A stretch of 64,000 nt of DNA from GCA-2794515 sp033763335 (GTDB lineage Bacteria > Chloroflexota > Anaerolineae > Aggregatilineales > Phototrophicaceae), in the NCBI GenBank assembly GCA_033763335.1, contig JANRKU010000086.1, forward strand, positions 1-64,000, in the 5' to 3' direction. Under the pieces are notes generated by a model, which saw nothing but the letters and a program-made list of their open reading frames with translations, was not told where the DNA came from and searched no databases. Positions within the stretch are counted from its first letter, which is position 1. Every line of letters begins with the position of its first letter. Shown one piece after another: positions 16,924 through 25,427 of this stretch. The translations under genes were made by a program, and so were the position numbers.

Positions 16924-17268
16924 ATGGAAAAAGAATTGATTATGTATAGCCGTTCATCGGGATGCCCTATGATGACCCTCGCCAAGCGCGTCCTCGATGA
17001 TTATCACGTCCCTTATCGTGAGATTTTTATTGACCAAGATAAAAATGCCCGAAATTTTGTCGAGACATGGACAGGCTTTCTCTCTGTGCCAACACTGGTC
17101 ATCGCCAATGTGGGGGATGTTTTGCCCTACGAAGAACCCGCTCCCTTGCCTTATGGGGATAGCCCACGCGGGATTAATCGTGGGACGATGATTACCGAGC
17201 CGAATATCAAGGAACTCACCGCATGGCTCATACAACATCAGCTCATCACTGCCTCAAGTGAGGCATAA
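16924..17268 (+). CDS. Monothiol-type glutaredoxin-like protein
   Basis: 114 residues from the ATG at 16924 (AGGTGG at 16913-16918). The thioredoxin-fold start M-Y-S-R-S-S-G-C14-P-M-M keeps only one active-site cysteine (C-P-M-M rather than C-P-x-C). Also present are L-S-V-P-T-L-V-I (cis-Pro) and helices in the rest. The C-terminal insert (VLPYEEPAPLPYGDSPRG) is unlike classic glutaredoxins. It should handle thiol-disulfide or glutathione/bacillithiol-type chemistry, or iron-sulfur delivery. The next gene begins 1 nt after its stop and is certainly co-transcribed. Confidence 0.8.
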   Translation: MEKELIMYSRSSGCPMMTLAKRVLDDYHVPYREIFIDQDKNARNFVETWTGFLSVPTLVIANVGDVLPYEEPAPLPYGDSPRGINRGTMITEPNIKELTAWLIQHQLITASSEA

Positions 17269-17269
17269 T

Positions 17270-18079
17270 ATGGATGAACAATTTATCAAAGTGAATGATA
17301 AAGCGGTGCGCTATTTTGAGATGGGGCAACCGCATAAACCGTGCGTGTTTTTACTTCATGGGGCGTTTGGGTCTGCTAAAGTGCAATGGGCAGAGGTCAT
17401 GCCTCTATTTGAAGAAGATTATTATGTGGTAGCGGTAGATTTGCCCGGTTTTGGCGGGAGCGAAGCCGTTGACCCCATCAATGCCGATACACTCACTGAA
17501 TGGACAAAACAGGTATTAGACGCACTAGGGCTAGATAAGGTGATTATCATCGGCAACCTGTATGGTGCATTGGTCGGGCGTATTTTTGCCGCGACTTATC
17601 CAAGTTATGTTTTGGCGTTGGTGATGGTGAATGGGGGAGCGATTCCGAGTATTCCGCCATTAGGCAAATTTTTAGCAAAAGCCCCTGTCATTGGCAAGGC
17701 GATTTTCAAGCGTTTGGCACGGTCAGAATATAACAAATCACGCTTGGAAATGGTTTTTGAAGATAAATTACTCCTTACAGACGAATTTATCACGGCTGTC
17801 CGCCAAGACCAAGCGGGGCTTGCTCAACTTATGCGTGGGTTAGCCATTGCTCCAACGCCACAAAAGCGTATTCCTACCGCCCCTGTATTTTTGCTTTGGG
17901 GCGAAGAAGATGCGATTGTCGCTGTGCCAATCGCCAAGCAAATTCAGGGACGCATTGAACATGCTAAATTGTCACTGATTAGCAATACCCGCCATTTGCC
18001 TCATCTGGAAGCCCCTGATGTGTTTTATTATCAGGTGAAGGGGTTTCTGAAAGATACATTGCCGAATAAATTCTTTTGA
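17270..18079 (+). CDS. Alpha/beta hydrolase lacking the nucleophilic serine
   Basis: 269 residues. The fold is clear: oxyanion-side H-G-A-F-G near 30, V-D-L-P-G-F-G-G-S near 57-64, the acid Asp214 in W-G-E-E-D, and His242/His245 near the end. At the nucleophile elbow, where G-x-S-x-G is expected, it has G95-N-L97-Y-G99, so the serine is replaced by leucine. It may be a dead enzyme reused as a binding protein, or use other chemistry. It starts at the ATG 17270, one base after the glutaredoxin stop, so the pair forms an operon. A nested-stem hairpin follows 20 nt after its stop. Confidence 0.8.
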   Translation: MDEQFIKVNDKAVRYFEMGQPHKPCVFLLHGAFGSAKVQWAEVMPLFEEDYYVVAVDLPGFGGSEAVDPINADTLTEWTKQVLDALGLDKVIIIGNLYGALVGRIFAATYPSYVLALVMVNGGAIPSIPPLGKFLAKAPVIGKAIFKRLARSEYNKSRLEMVFEDKLLLTDEFITAVRQDQAGLAQLMRGLAIAPTPQKRIPTAPVFLLWGEEDAIVAVPIAKQIQGRIEHAKLSLISNTRHLPHLEAPDVFYYQVKGFLKDTLPNKFF

Positions 18080-18099
18080 TAAGGTTTAGATGGTGTAAA

Positions 18100-18135
18100 T
18101 GGCGGACTAGACCCATTTGGGTCGTATGTCCGCCA
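18100..18135 (+). repeat. Nested-stem hairpin element C
   Basis: Outer arms tggcggac (18100-18107) and gtccgcca (18128-18135), linker TA, inner stem GACCC/GGGTC with loop ATTT, and right linker GTAT. It is the cleanest member of the family also seen at 11430, 12804, 53635 and 53697. It lies between convergent genes, where it can act as a terminator. Confidence 0.85.
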
Positions 18136-18143
18136 AAAAAGAA

Positions 18144-18968
18144 TTATTCCCATTTACCTACCAGTGGCACCCAGCCAGAATCGGCTGAACCATATGTAAA
18201 ACTGAGGTCTGCTTCACCCCCATTATTGCTATTTCGCAAGAAAAAAGTTGCTGTGGCAACATCATAAAGCCCAATGGTCATAATACCATCAGCATCCCAA
18301 TCTCCCGCAACAGGCAATAATCCCCCATTGGGTGTCCCAAATGTTACTTTAATGGTGCGTCCCACTGTATTGCTATTTCGCAGATAAAAAACCGATTCCG
18401 TTGGGTCATATAAGCCCACTGTGACTTCACCATCACCATCCCAATCACCGACAACAGGCAATGCACCATCTACGGTCAATTGAAAGGTTATATCGGCTTC
18501 GCCCGTTGAATTTTCATTTCGTAAATACCACATCCCCTCAGTTGGGTCATATAACCCAATCGTGGTTGTGCCATCGCCATTCCAATCACCGACAACAGGC
18601 ATCCACCCTGTTCCGCCAACTCCAAAGGTGAATGTGAGGTCTGCTTCACCATCACTATTGGTATTGCGAAGGAAAAAGGTTGCACTACTGGCATCATATA
18701 GCCCCACCGTGAAAATGCCATCGCCATCCCAATCACCAACAATGGGTGTCCAACCAGAACCAGCACTGCCATATGTGACCACAATGGTCGCATCCCCTAC
18801 GGTATTCTCATTTCGCAACAAGAATAAGGAATTGGCGGGGTCAAATAAGCCGATGGTGGTGGGGGTGGGTGTTTCTTCCGATTGTGCCGATAGGGTGGTT
18901 ACGAGTGGGATAAACAAAATCAGAAAAACGAGGATAGAACGAGAAAATATACGAGTATGTGTGTGCAT
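18144..18968 (-). CDS. Secreted protein with five FG-GAP-like repeats
   Basis: 274 residues. A signal peptide (start MHTHTRIFSRSILVF, cleavage near LSAQS) leads into about five repeats of some 48 residues. Each carries a G-D-W-D/N-G-D-G loop followed by V/I-G-L-Y-D and F-F/Y-L-R-N, and ends with a short beta strand. The Asp-rich loops resemble Ca2+-binding FG-GAP/VCBS-type blades, so the protein may form a small propeller. Only four full D-G-D-G loops are seen; the terminal one ends as V-G-K-W-E and completes the circle with the N-terminal strand. Extracellular; ligand unknown. Confidence 0.7.
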   Translation of the reverse strand: MHTHTRIFSRSILVFLILFIPLVTTLSAQSEETPTPTTIGLFDPANSLFLLRNENTVGDATIVVTYGSAGSGWTPIVGDWDGDGIFTVGLYDASSATFFLRNTNSDGEADLTFTFGVGGTGWMPVVGDWNGDGTTTIGLYDPTEGMWYLRNENSTGEADITFQLTVDGALPVVGDWDGDGEVTVGLYDPTESVFYLRNSNTVGRTIKVTFGTPNGGLLPVAGDWDADGIMTIGLYDVATATFFLRNSNNGGEADLSFTYGSADSGWVPLVGKWE

Positions 18969-19044
18969 GGTTTACTCCTATGTTTTAGAATTCCATGACC
19001 TTACATTATATTACGTGATGCCATTGTTTGATAGTGAGGAATAT

Positions 19045-19073
19045 TTGATGCAAACCTCATTATATGCTATAAT
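19045..19073 (+). promoter_or_regulatory. Sigma-70-type promoter of the kinase gene
   Basis: TTGATG at 19045-19050 and TATAAT at 19068-19073 are separated by 17 bp, close to the ideal vegetative promoter. The ATG at 19111 is 37 nt beyond the -10. Confidence 0.7.
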
Positions 19074-19110
19074 AGAACAAGTGGGCTTATGGTATGTTTG
19101 AGGGCAATCC

Positions 19111-22100
19111 ATGACACAAACATTATTTGCGAATCGGTATATGTTGCATGACCAATTGGGTGCGGGTGGCATGGGGAGTGTGCATCGTGCCACCGACCGC
19201 CTGACGAATAAAACCTTGGCGCTCAAACGAGTACGCCTCACACTCAATGCCCTAGACCCTACCTCACAAGATAGCCATGATGTGCGCCTCGCCATTGCGC
19301 GTGAATTTCGCACCCTCGCGGGGTTGCGCCATCCCAATATCGTTGCGGTGTTGGATTATGGCTTCGAGACCCATACCGAAAATGACATCACAGCCCGTCA
19401 CCCCTATTTCACGATGGATTTGCTGGTAGAAGCCAAGCCATTAGACCTCGCTGGACGGAAAAAATCCACAGAGGGCAAAATTGGCTTATTGGTGCAAATG
19501 CTCCAAGCCTTATCCTATTTACATCGGCGCGGGGTGATTCACCGTGACCTCAAACCCGCCAATGTGTTGGTCACACCAGAAGGTGTGGTGAAGGTATTGG
19601 ATTTTGGCTTGGCGCTAGAATCATATAGCTCTTCTACCAATGCGGGCGAAATGGCGGCGGGGACATTGACCTATATGTCGCCTGAATTATTCAACGACAC
19701 CCCCGCCACCGTCGCATCCGATTTATATGCGGTGGGCGTGATGGCATGTGAATTGTTTTTGGGCAGACACCCTTATGTTGTCAAAACAATGGCGCAATTG
19801 CTCAATGCTATTTTGAATCAATCCCCCGATTTAACAGGATTAAATAGCGATATTGCCCCTGTGGTTGCGCGGTTATTGGATAAAAATCCAGATAATCGCT
19901 ATGCCTCTGCCGATGCCGTGATTCATGCCCTGTGTCAAGCCGTGGCACTCCCCACACCGACAGAATCTGCCACCATGCGCGAAGGATTTCTCCAAGCCGC
20001 CAAATTTGTGGGTAGAGAAGCAGAACTACGCCAATTACGCACAGCACTCATGAGCATCCTCAATTCCAGTGACCCCGTTGGGTCTGCGTGGTTGATTGGT
20101 GGCGAGAGTGGGGTAGGCAAATCACGGCTGGTGGATGAATTGCGTATCCGCGCCATGGTCGAAGGGGCGCTGGTCTTGCGTGGGCAAGCGGTAGTGGATG
20201 GGGGCTTGCCCTATCAGCTTTGGCGCGACCCACTGCGCCGATTGGCACTTTCGGCGGAATTAGATGCGCTGGAAATAAGTGTGCTAAAAGATATTGTGCC
20301 AGATTTACCCGATTTACTGGGTGTTGAAACGCATAATTTACCCCCATTAGAGGGGCAAGCCCAACAAGAACGCCTGATTGGGACGCTGATAAAGGTATTC
20401 AAACGCCAAACCACACCCATTGTCCTTATCCTAGAAGATTTACAATGGGCGCGAGAAGGATTAACCGTCCTCCAAATTTTGCTTAATAGCATTGAGCAAA
20501 TGCCCATCCTCATCATCGGCAATTATCGAGATGATGAAGCCCCAGACCTGCCAGAGACCCTCTCGCAGATGAATTTATTACGGTTGGGCAGGCTCGATTC
20601 TGCCACCATCCGCGATTTGAGTACCGCAATGTTGGGTGAAAATGGCAAAAATCCACAAATTCTCAGTTTCATAGAACGTGAAACCGAAGGCAACACCTTT
20701 TTTATTGTGGAAGTTGTACGCGCATTGGCAGAAGAAGCGGGTAGCCTAAGCCGTGTGGGGCAAGAATCACTCCCGCGTAGTGTGGTTGCGGGTGGCATCG
20801 AACAAGTCATCCAACGCCGACTCAGCCGTGCGCCACAAGATGAAGTCTCTCAACGTCTGCTCAAATTGGTCGCCATTGCAGGTAGACAATTGGATTTAGA
20901 GGTGTTGTATCAAATTGTCCTGAATTGGCGCGAAGAAGGGCTATCTGCTCAAGAGACCGATGTTGACCACTGGCTCACGGCGTGTACCAATGCCGCCATT
21001 TTCGAGAGTGCCGATGGCGAATTTCGTTTTAGCCATGACAAATTGCGCGAATATTTATTAGATCATTTGCGTGATGATGAACGGCGCTTTTTGGCGCAAA
21101 CCCTCGCTTCTGCCATCGAAACGGTATACCCCGATGATAACAGCCGTGCCACGCCATTGACAGAATTTTGGCTACAGGCGCGGGATTATCAGAAAGCAGG
21201 TTATTATGGGGTGATTGCCACACGGCAATTGAACCGCGCGGGCAATTATCGGCAAGTGGTGATGTTGACTGAGCGATTGCTCAAGCGCAGTATCCGTCAA
21301 ATGGAGCGAGTAAGCCTATTACGGGCGTTGGCGATTGCCTATGCCAGTCTTGGTGATTTTGAACGTGCCGATGCGTGCTATGGCGAGAGCGCCACCATCG
21401 CCCAAGCCGCCAATGACCATCCCTCATTGGCACGGGCATTATTGGGACAAGTCACAACCAGTATGCAACTCCGTAAAACAGGGCTAATGCAGGTCTATTT
21501 AGACCAAGCCATGAAAATTTATCAGCAACTCAATGATAAACATGGCATTGGGAATGTGTTGCTCCAACGGGCAGTCGTGGCAGAATCACGTATGGATTAT
21601 GAGAGCGCCCAAAATTTTGCCCAACAAGCCCTCGAAGCCCACTTGCAGGTAGATGACCATGAGGGTATTGGGCATGACATGATGATTTTGGGGCGTGCGT
21701 ATATGCACCAAAGCCAATTAGAAGAAGCACATGGGTATATGCAACAGGCGCTTGGATATGCCCGACAATCGGGTGCAATGCGCTTTATCGTGCAAGCCCT
21801 CTGCAATTTGGCGCTCATCCTCATCGAACAGGGCAGTGATTTGATGCCCCAAGCCCGTATTTATTTGGCAGAGGCACAAACCCTCGCAGAGAATAGTGGC
21901 GACCAGCCGAATTTGGCGTGGGTTCACGATTTATTGGGGGTGTTATCGCTCAAAGAGGGTAATTTAACCGAGTCGTATGCCCATTTTCTGACGGCGCTCA
22001 AATTGGCACAAGCCACTAAAATCACCTATAAGCAACTCGACATCCTCACCGATATGGCGGGATATTATATTGCCATTGCCGATTATGAATTGGTCGCAGA

Positions 22101-22278
22101 AATTATCGGCATGACCACCGCGCATCCGCATTTATTAGAGATGACGCGCATGTCATCGCTTGAGCCAATCACCTCTAAGCTATATGATGCAAAATCGCCC
22201 CAAGAACTTGCGCCCGCTTTTATACGGGGACGCAACCAGAGCATTGAGGCGATGGTACAAAAAGTGTTGGGTGCATAG
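19111..22278 (+). CDS. Ser/Thr protein kinase with AAA ATPase and TPR domains
   Basis: 1055 residues. The kinase domain (about 8-275) has G-A-G-G-M-G-S-V, the catalytic Lys39 in L-A-L-K-R-V, H-R-D-L-K-P-A-N, and D-F-G-L-A. From about 295 an AAA_16-type NTPase follows: Walker A G-E-S-G-V-G-K-S near 330 and Walker B I-L-I-L-E-D-L-Q-W. The C-terminal half (about 680-1030) is TPR-rich. The layout matches LuxR-less relatives of the kinase-coupled STAND regulators: a ligand bound by the TPRs would alter NTPase state and kinase output. No transmembrane helix is evident, so it is cytoplasmic. Confidence 0.85.
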   Translation: MTQTLFANRYMLHDQLGAGGMGSVHRATDRLTNKTLALKRVRLTLNALDPTSQDSHDVRLAIAREFRTLAGLRHPNIVAVLDYGFETHTENDITARHPYFTMDLLVEAKPLDLAGRKKSTEGKIGLLVQMLQALSYLHRRGVIHRDLKPANVLVTPEGVVKVLDFGLALESYSSSTNAGEMAAGTLTYMSPELFNDTPATVASDLYAVGVMACELFLGRHPYVVKTMAQLLNAILNQSPDLTGLNSDIAPVVARLLDKNPDNRYASADAVIHALCQAVALPTPTESATMREGFLQAAKFVGREAELRQLRTALMSILNSSDPVGSAWLIGGESGVGKSRLVDELRIRAMVEGALVLRGQAVVDGGLPYQLWRDPLRRLALSAELDALEISVLKDIVPDLPDLLGVETHNLPPLEGQAQQERLIGTLIKVFKRQTTPIVLILEDLQWAREGLTVLQILLNSIEQMPILIIGNYRDDEAPDLPETLSQMNLLRLGRLDSATIRDLSTAMLGENGKNPQILSFIERETEGNTFFIVEVVRALAEEAGSLSRVGQESLPRSVVAGGIEQVIQRRLSRAPQDEVSQRLLKLVAIAGRQLDLEVLYQIVLNWREEGLSAQETDVDHWLTACTNAAIFESADGEFRFSHDKLREYLLDHLRDDERRFLAQTLASAIETVYPDDNSRATPLTEFWLQARDYQKAGYYGVIATRQLNRAGNYRQVVMLTERLLKRSIRQMERVSLLRALAIAYASLGDFERADACYGESATIAQAANDHPSLARALLGQVTTSMQLRKTGLMQVYLDQAMKIYQQLNDKHGIGNVLLQRAVVAESRMDYESAQNFAQQALEAHLQVDDHEGIGHDMMILGRAYMHQSQLEEAHGYMQQALGYARQSGAMRFIVQALCNLALILIEQGSDLMPQARIYLAEAQTLAENSGDQPNLAWVHDLLGVLSLKEGNLTESYAHFLTALKLAQATKITYKQLDILTDMAGYYIAIADYELVAEIIGMTTAHPHLLEMTRMSSLEPITSKLYDAKSPQELAPAFIRGRNQSIEAMVQKVLGA

Positions 22279-22341
22279 CGATTAAAACCCATAAATAGGA
22301 CGGTTTGCCGATTTTTTGAGGGGCAGATTGATGTGATGTAG

Positions 22342-22361
22342 GGGCTTGCCATGGCAAGCCC
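22342..22361. repeat. 20-bp palindrome, gggcttgccatggcaagccc type
   Basis: Third identical copy (others at 15232 and 15525), here preceded by TGTAGG, in the gap between convergent genes. Confidence 0.9.
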
Positions 22362-22373
22362 GCCTTAAAATCA

Positions 22374-22745
22374 TCATTGAGGGTTCATTGGCTCCCACAG
22401 TTCAATGGGGTTGCCTTCTGGGTCATGCACTCTGGCAAAGCGACCATTGGGATATGTGGTTTCATCCACTGTCACCGTATTCCCATTGGCACGTAGTTGC
22501 GCCACCATCGCATCGAGGTTTTGCACTCTAAAATTAATCATCCATTGCTGAGTTGCACGTCCAAAATAATCGGTAGATTCTTCAAATTGGGCAAAGATGG
22601 TTATCCCTGCCTGCTGTTGCCACGGAATTGCATTGTAATCTTGTGGGGATTGGTTAATGCCTAAATTTTTTTCGTACCATTCTGCAAGCACCTGTGGATT
22701 TTTTGCCCGAAAGAAAAAACCACCTATTCCTAAAACTTTCTCCAT
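22374..22745 (-). CDS. VOC (glyoxalase/bleomycin-resistance) family protein
   Basis: 123 residues with the paired beta-alpha-beta-beta-beta motif: G-G-F-F-F-R-A-K-N-P near the start, W-M-I-N-F-R-V in the middle and an end reading F-A-R-V-H-D-P-E-G-N-P-I-E-L-W, with Glu119 as the typical metal ligand. The usual His ligand near the N-terminus is not obvious (G-F-F-F), so metal binding is uncertain. Members are dioxygenases, glyoxalases or resistance proteins; role here unknown. ATG at 22745, single gene. Confidence 0.85.
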   Translation of the reverse strand: MEKVLGIGGFFFRAKNPQVLAEWYEKNLGINQSPQDYNAIPWQQQAGITIFAQFEESTDYFGRATQQWMINFRVQNLDAMVAQLRANGNTVTVDETTYPNGRFARVHDPEGNPIELWEPMNPQ

Positions 22746-22826
22746 GAGAAACTCCTGTTCTATTTTAGGTCATTATAAGCTAAAACGGCATATCAGACAA
22801 TTAACATGAGGGTGTTATTTTTTGGC

Positions 22827-22832
22827 TATAAT
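22827..22832 (+). promoter_or_regulatory. -10 box TATAAT
   Basis: Perfect TATAAT about 97 nt before the amylase-family start at 22930. No obvious -35. A long 5' leader would result if it is the working promoter. Confidence 0.3.
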
Positions 22833-22929
22833 CACCACTTTCTACATCCACAAATGAAAGCGTTTCCAAATAGCCCATTTAGGCATAGAATAGAGACAAA
22901 ATAATTATTGTTGATGAAAGGATTTTCTC

Positions 22930-24510
22930 ATGGCATGGTATCACAATGCAATTTTTTATGAATTGTATCCCCGCGCTTTTATGGATGGCAATAATGACGG
23001 GTATGGGGATTTTGCGGGGTTGCGTCAAAAATTAGATTATCTGCAATGGCTTGGTGTGGATTGTCTGTGGATTACCCCCGTTTTCCCCTCACCCTTGCGC
23101 GATGATGGCTATGACATCTCCAGTTTTTATAGCATAGATGGCATGTATGGCATGATGGAAGATTTTATCCTCACGGTGAAATCTATCCGTGAACGCGGGA
23201 TGAAAGTCGTGTTGGATTTGGTACTCAATCACACATCCGACCAGCACCCATGGTTTATTGATGCCCGTAGTAGCAAAGACTCGCCCTTCCGTGATTATTA
23301 TGTGTGGTCAGATACCACCGAAAAATATCAGGATGCGCGGATTATTTTTGTAGATACAGAAAAATCGAATTGGGCGTATAACGAAGCCACCAACGATTAT
23401 TATTGGCATCGGTTTTATAGCCACCAACCCGATTTGAATTATGACAACCCAAAAGTCCAAGAGGAAATGCTGGCTATTGCCCGTTTCTGGCTCAATTTTG
23501 GGGTGGATGGCTTCCGTGTGGATGCTGTTCCCTATCTGATTGAGCGCGAAGGGACAAATTGCGAAAATCTGCCAGAAACACATGATTTCGTCAAAAAATT
23601 ACGCAAGATGGTAGATGACGAATTTCCGGGGGCGTTGCTCCTCGCAGAAGCCAATCAATGGGCAAAAGATTTATTGCCTTATTTTGGCGATGAGGATGAA
23701 TTTCAGATGTGTTTTCATTTCCCCGTTATGCCCCGTTTATATATGGCACTCGCCAAAACCGATAGAACCAGTGTGGTGGAAATCCTCAAAGATACCCCAC
23801 CCATCCCCAAGACGGCACAATGGGCAACCTTTTTGCGGAATCATGACGAATTGACGCTGGAAATGGTCACAGAAGAAGAACGCCAATTCATGTGGAATTT
23901 TTATGCCAAAGACCGCGCCCAACGCATGAATTTGGGCATCCGCCGTCGGCTCGCGCCATTGATGGATAATGACCGTCGTCGCATCGAATTGATGTATTCG
24001 TTGTTGCTCACACTCCCCGGTGCGCCTGTGTTGTATTATGGCGATGAAATCGGCATGGGCGATAATATTGCCCTATTCGATAGAAACGGTGTGCGGACAC
24101 CCATGCAATGGAACGCTACCCCCAATGGCGGATTTTCATCGGCATCGGCGTTATATGCCCCCGCGATTGATGACCCCACCTTTGGCTATGCACAGGTGAA
24201 TGTCGAATCACAACAAGCAGATTCTGGGTCATTGCTCCATACGGTGCGCCAATTGCTCCATACGCGCAAAGGCATATCTGCATTGGGTGAAGGGGCGCTT
24301 ATCTGGCTAGAAGAATTGCCCATCACGACATTATGCTTCTGGCGAGAAGATGCCACTAGCAAAATTTTGGCATTACACAATTTGGCGGGTGAACCCATCA
24401 CCATACCGCTCCCCACAGGCACATTCACCGACCTGCTGGCGGAGAAATCCGAAGCAGGGCAGGTGATACTCCCCGCGTATGGGTATCGTTGGCTGAAACT
24501 TCAAGCGTAA
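22930..24510 (+). CDS. treS: GH13 enzyme, trehalose-synthase-like
   Basis: 526 residues of GH13 type. Four conserved regions are present: D-L-V-L-N-H (96-101), G-F-R-V-D198-A (nucleophile), L-A-E240-A-N (acid/base) and R-N-H-D306-E-L. The sequence near the C-terminus of the barrel, V-L-Y-Y-G-D-E-I-G-M-G-D-N with D-R-N-G-V-R-T-P-M-Q-W, is the trehalose synthase/alpha-glucosidase signature. TreS interconverts maltose and trehalose; the alternative is an oligo-1,6-glucosidase, so the exact activity is moderately sure. It lacks a fused maltokinase. Start ATG at 22930, AAAGGA upstream; cytoplasmic. Confidence 0.8.
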   Translation: MAWYHNAIFYELYPRAFMDGNNDGYGDFAGLRQKLDYLQWLGVDCLWITPVFPSPLRDDGYDISSFYSIDGMYGMMEDFILTVKSIRERGMKVVLDLVLNHTSDQHPWFIDARSSKDSPFRDYYVWSDTTEKYQDARIIFVDTEKSNWAYNEATNDYYWHRFYSHQPDLNYDNPKVQEEMLAIARFWLNFGVDGFRVDAVPYLIEREGTNCENLPETHDFVKKLRKMVDDEFPGALLLAEANQWAKDLLPYFGDEDEFQMCFHFPVMPRLYMALAKTDRTSVVEILKDTPPIPKTAQWATFLRNHDELTLEMVTEEERQFMWNFYAKDRAQRMNLGIRRRLAPLMDNDRRRIELMYSLLLTLPGAPVLYYGDEIGMGDNIALFDRNGVRTPMQWNATPNGGFSSASALYAPAIDDPTFGYAQVNVESQQADSGSLLHTVRQLLHTRKGISALGEGALIWLEELPITTLCFWREDATSKILALHNLAGEPITIPLPTGTFTDLLAEKSEAGQVILPAYGYRWLKLQA

Positions 24511-24548
24511 AAATGACGGACACCTTATAATAGAGGTGTCCATTTTTA
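24509..24548 (+). terminator. Terminator of the amylase gene, loop holding TATAAT
   Basis: An 8-bp stem (ggacacct / aggtgtcc), extended by A/T pairs with a small bulge, begins at the stop codon and ends in ATTTTTATTT. The loop at 24526-24533 contains a perfect TATAAT, so this stretch could terminate one transcript and hold the -10 of the next. Confidence 0.7.
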
Positions 24549-24563
24549 TTTAGGGAGTTTGAT

Positions 24564-25061
24564 ATGAACGAATCGAATAAATCGTATGCGTTGCAAACAT
24601 CGCTGGTCATCCTTGCGGTGGCATTTGCCACACTTGGGTGTGTTTTGTTTCAGCCCGTTATCGGCAATGTATATAGCAATATTATGCCCAATTTGGGTGG
24701 TCAGTCTTCGCCCTTGCCAGAAGATGTCGCTAAAACATGGTTTGAGGCACTTTTTCGTGCCGATGGTCAAGCCTTGCGCGATAATATGTGCCAAGCGCAA
24801 CGTTCTGCCATTACCGATGACGTTGTTAATAATTTGGAAAGTTCGTTAAGTGGCGCTGGTGCAACCATGAATACAGAGGGTGTCACGTATAGTTATAATG
24901 ATTCGACAAACACAGTGACATTAGGTGGGACAATTTCTGTGACTGTATCTGGTCAAACCGTAGATGTGCCAATGGATACTTTTCCATTGGGAAGTTTGCC
25001 GATGATACAAGAAAATGGCAGGTGGTTTGTTTGCTTGGATATAAATGAACCTTTGGGATAG
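24564..25061 (+). CDS. Hypothetical lipoprotein
   Basis: 165 residues. The N-terminus (LVILAVAFATLGC) reads as a signal peptide with a possible lipobox Cys at 26. The mature part starts with a linker and then a helix (LPEDVAKTWFEALFRADG) followed by strands ending N-G-R-W-F-V-C-L-D, an NTF2-like/DUF4878-type pattern. Such lipoproteins are common in this type of genome and have no known function. Two cysteines in the mature part could form a disulfide. Start ATG at 24564, AGGGA 8 nt upstream. Confidence 0.6.
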   Translation: MNESNKSYALQTSLVILAVAFATLGCVLFQPVIGNVYSNIMPNLGGQSSPLPEDVAKTWFEALFRADGQALRDNMCQAQRSAITDDVVNNLESSLSGAGATMNTEGVTYSYNDSTNTVTLGGTISVTVSGQTVDVPMDTFPLGSLPMIQENGRWFVCLDINEPLG

Positions 25062-25098
25062 TAATTTTTTTTGAATAAAATAGGATGAGGATAAATTG

Positions 25099-25251
25099 AT
25101 GAATAAGGTCTTGGTTAGTCTACAGCCACAAGGTCAAAGCCAACCGATAGATTTTCCCATCACAGAGTATTTATTCACCGAGTTGCCGATGGTCAAAGAG
25201 GCAGACGCATGGAAGGTATGTATAGATTTGGGCGTTGCTATAGGGGGGTAA
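25099..25251 (+). CDS. Small hypothetical protein (50 aa)
   Basis: Short frame from an ATG with GGATGAGG at 25083-25090. The sequence begins MNKVLVSLQPQGQ and contains Y-L-F-T-E-L-P and a hydrophobic end. No family recognised. It may be a truncated 5' part of a longer gene: the residues after D-A-W-K-V look random. It lies 37 nt after the lipoprotein stop. Confidence 0.35.
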   Translation: MNKVLVSLQPQGQSQPIDFPITEYLFTELPMVKEADAWKVCIDLGVAIGG

Positions 25252-25297
25252 TTGCTCCTATTCATAAAAATTTCGGAATTTCTTAACATCAAACTAC

Positions 25298-25326
25298 TTG
25301 ACATAATTGTTAAATAGGTGTTAAAT
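25298..25326 (+). promoter_or_regulatory. Strong sigma-70-type promoter
   Basis: TTGACA (25298-25303), 17-bp spacer, TTAAAT (25321-25326). This is the best -35/-10 pair in the window. Transcription would begin near 25333, directly at the hairpin that follows. Confidence 0.75.
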
Positions 25327-25332
25327 AGAGTT

Positions 25333-25366
25333 TAAGAGTGCGGTACAAAAACCGACACTCTTTTTT
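25333..25366 (+). terminator. Leader hairpin with U-run (possible attenuator)
   Basis: Stem gagtg-cggt with accg-a-cactc (one bulge), then TTTTTT. It lies right at the predicted transcription start of the gene at 25428, so it may attenuate that gene or end a very short RNA. A second hairpin (gatgcg / cgcatc) lies at about 25385-25407. Confidence 0.6.
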
Positions 25367-25427
25367 CATCTAATGTTAACATCCAGATGCGACCATTCAC
25401 CGCATCTTTAGAAAAAAAGGAGGCAGA

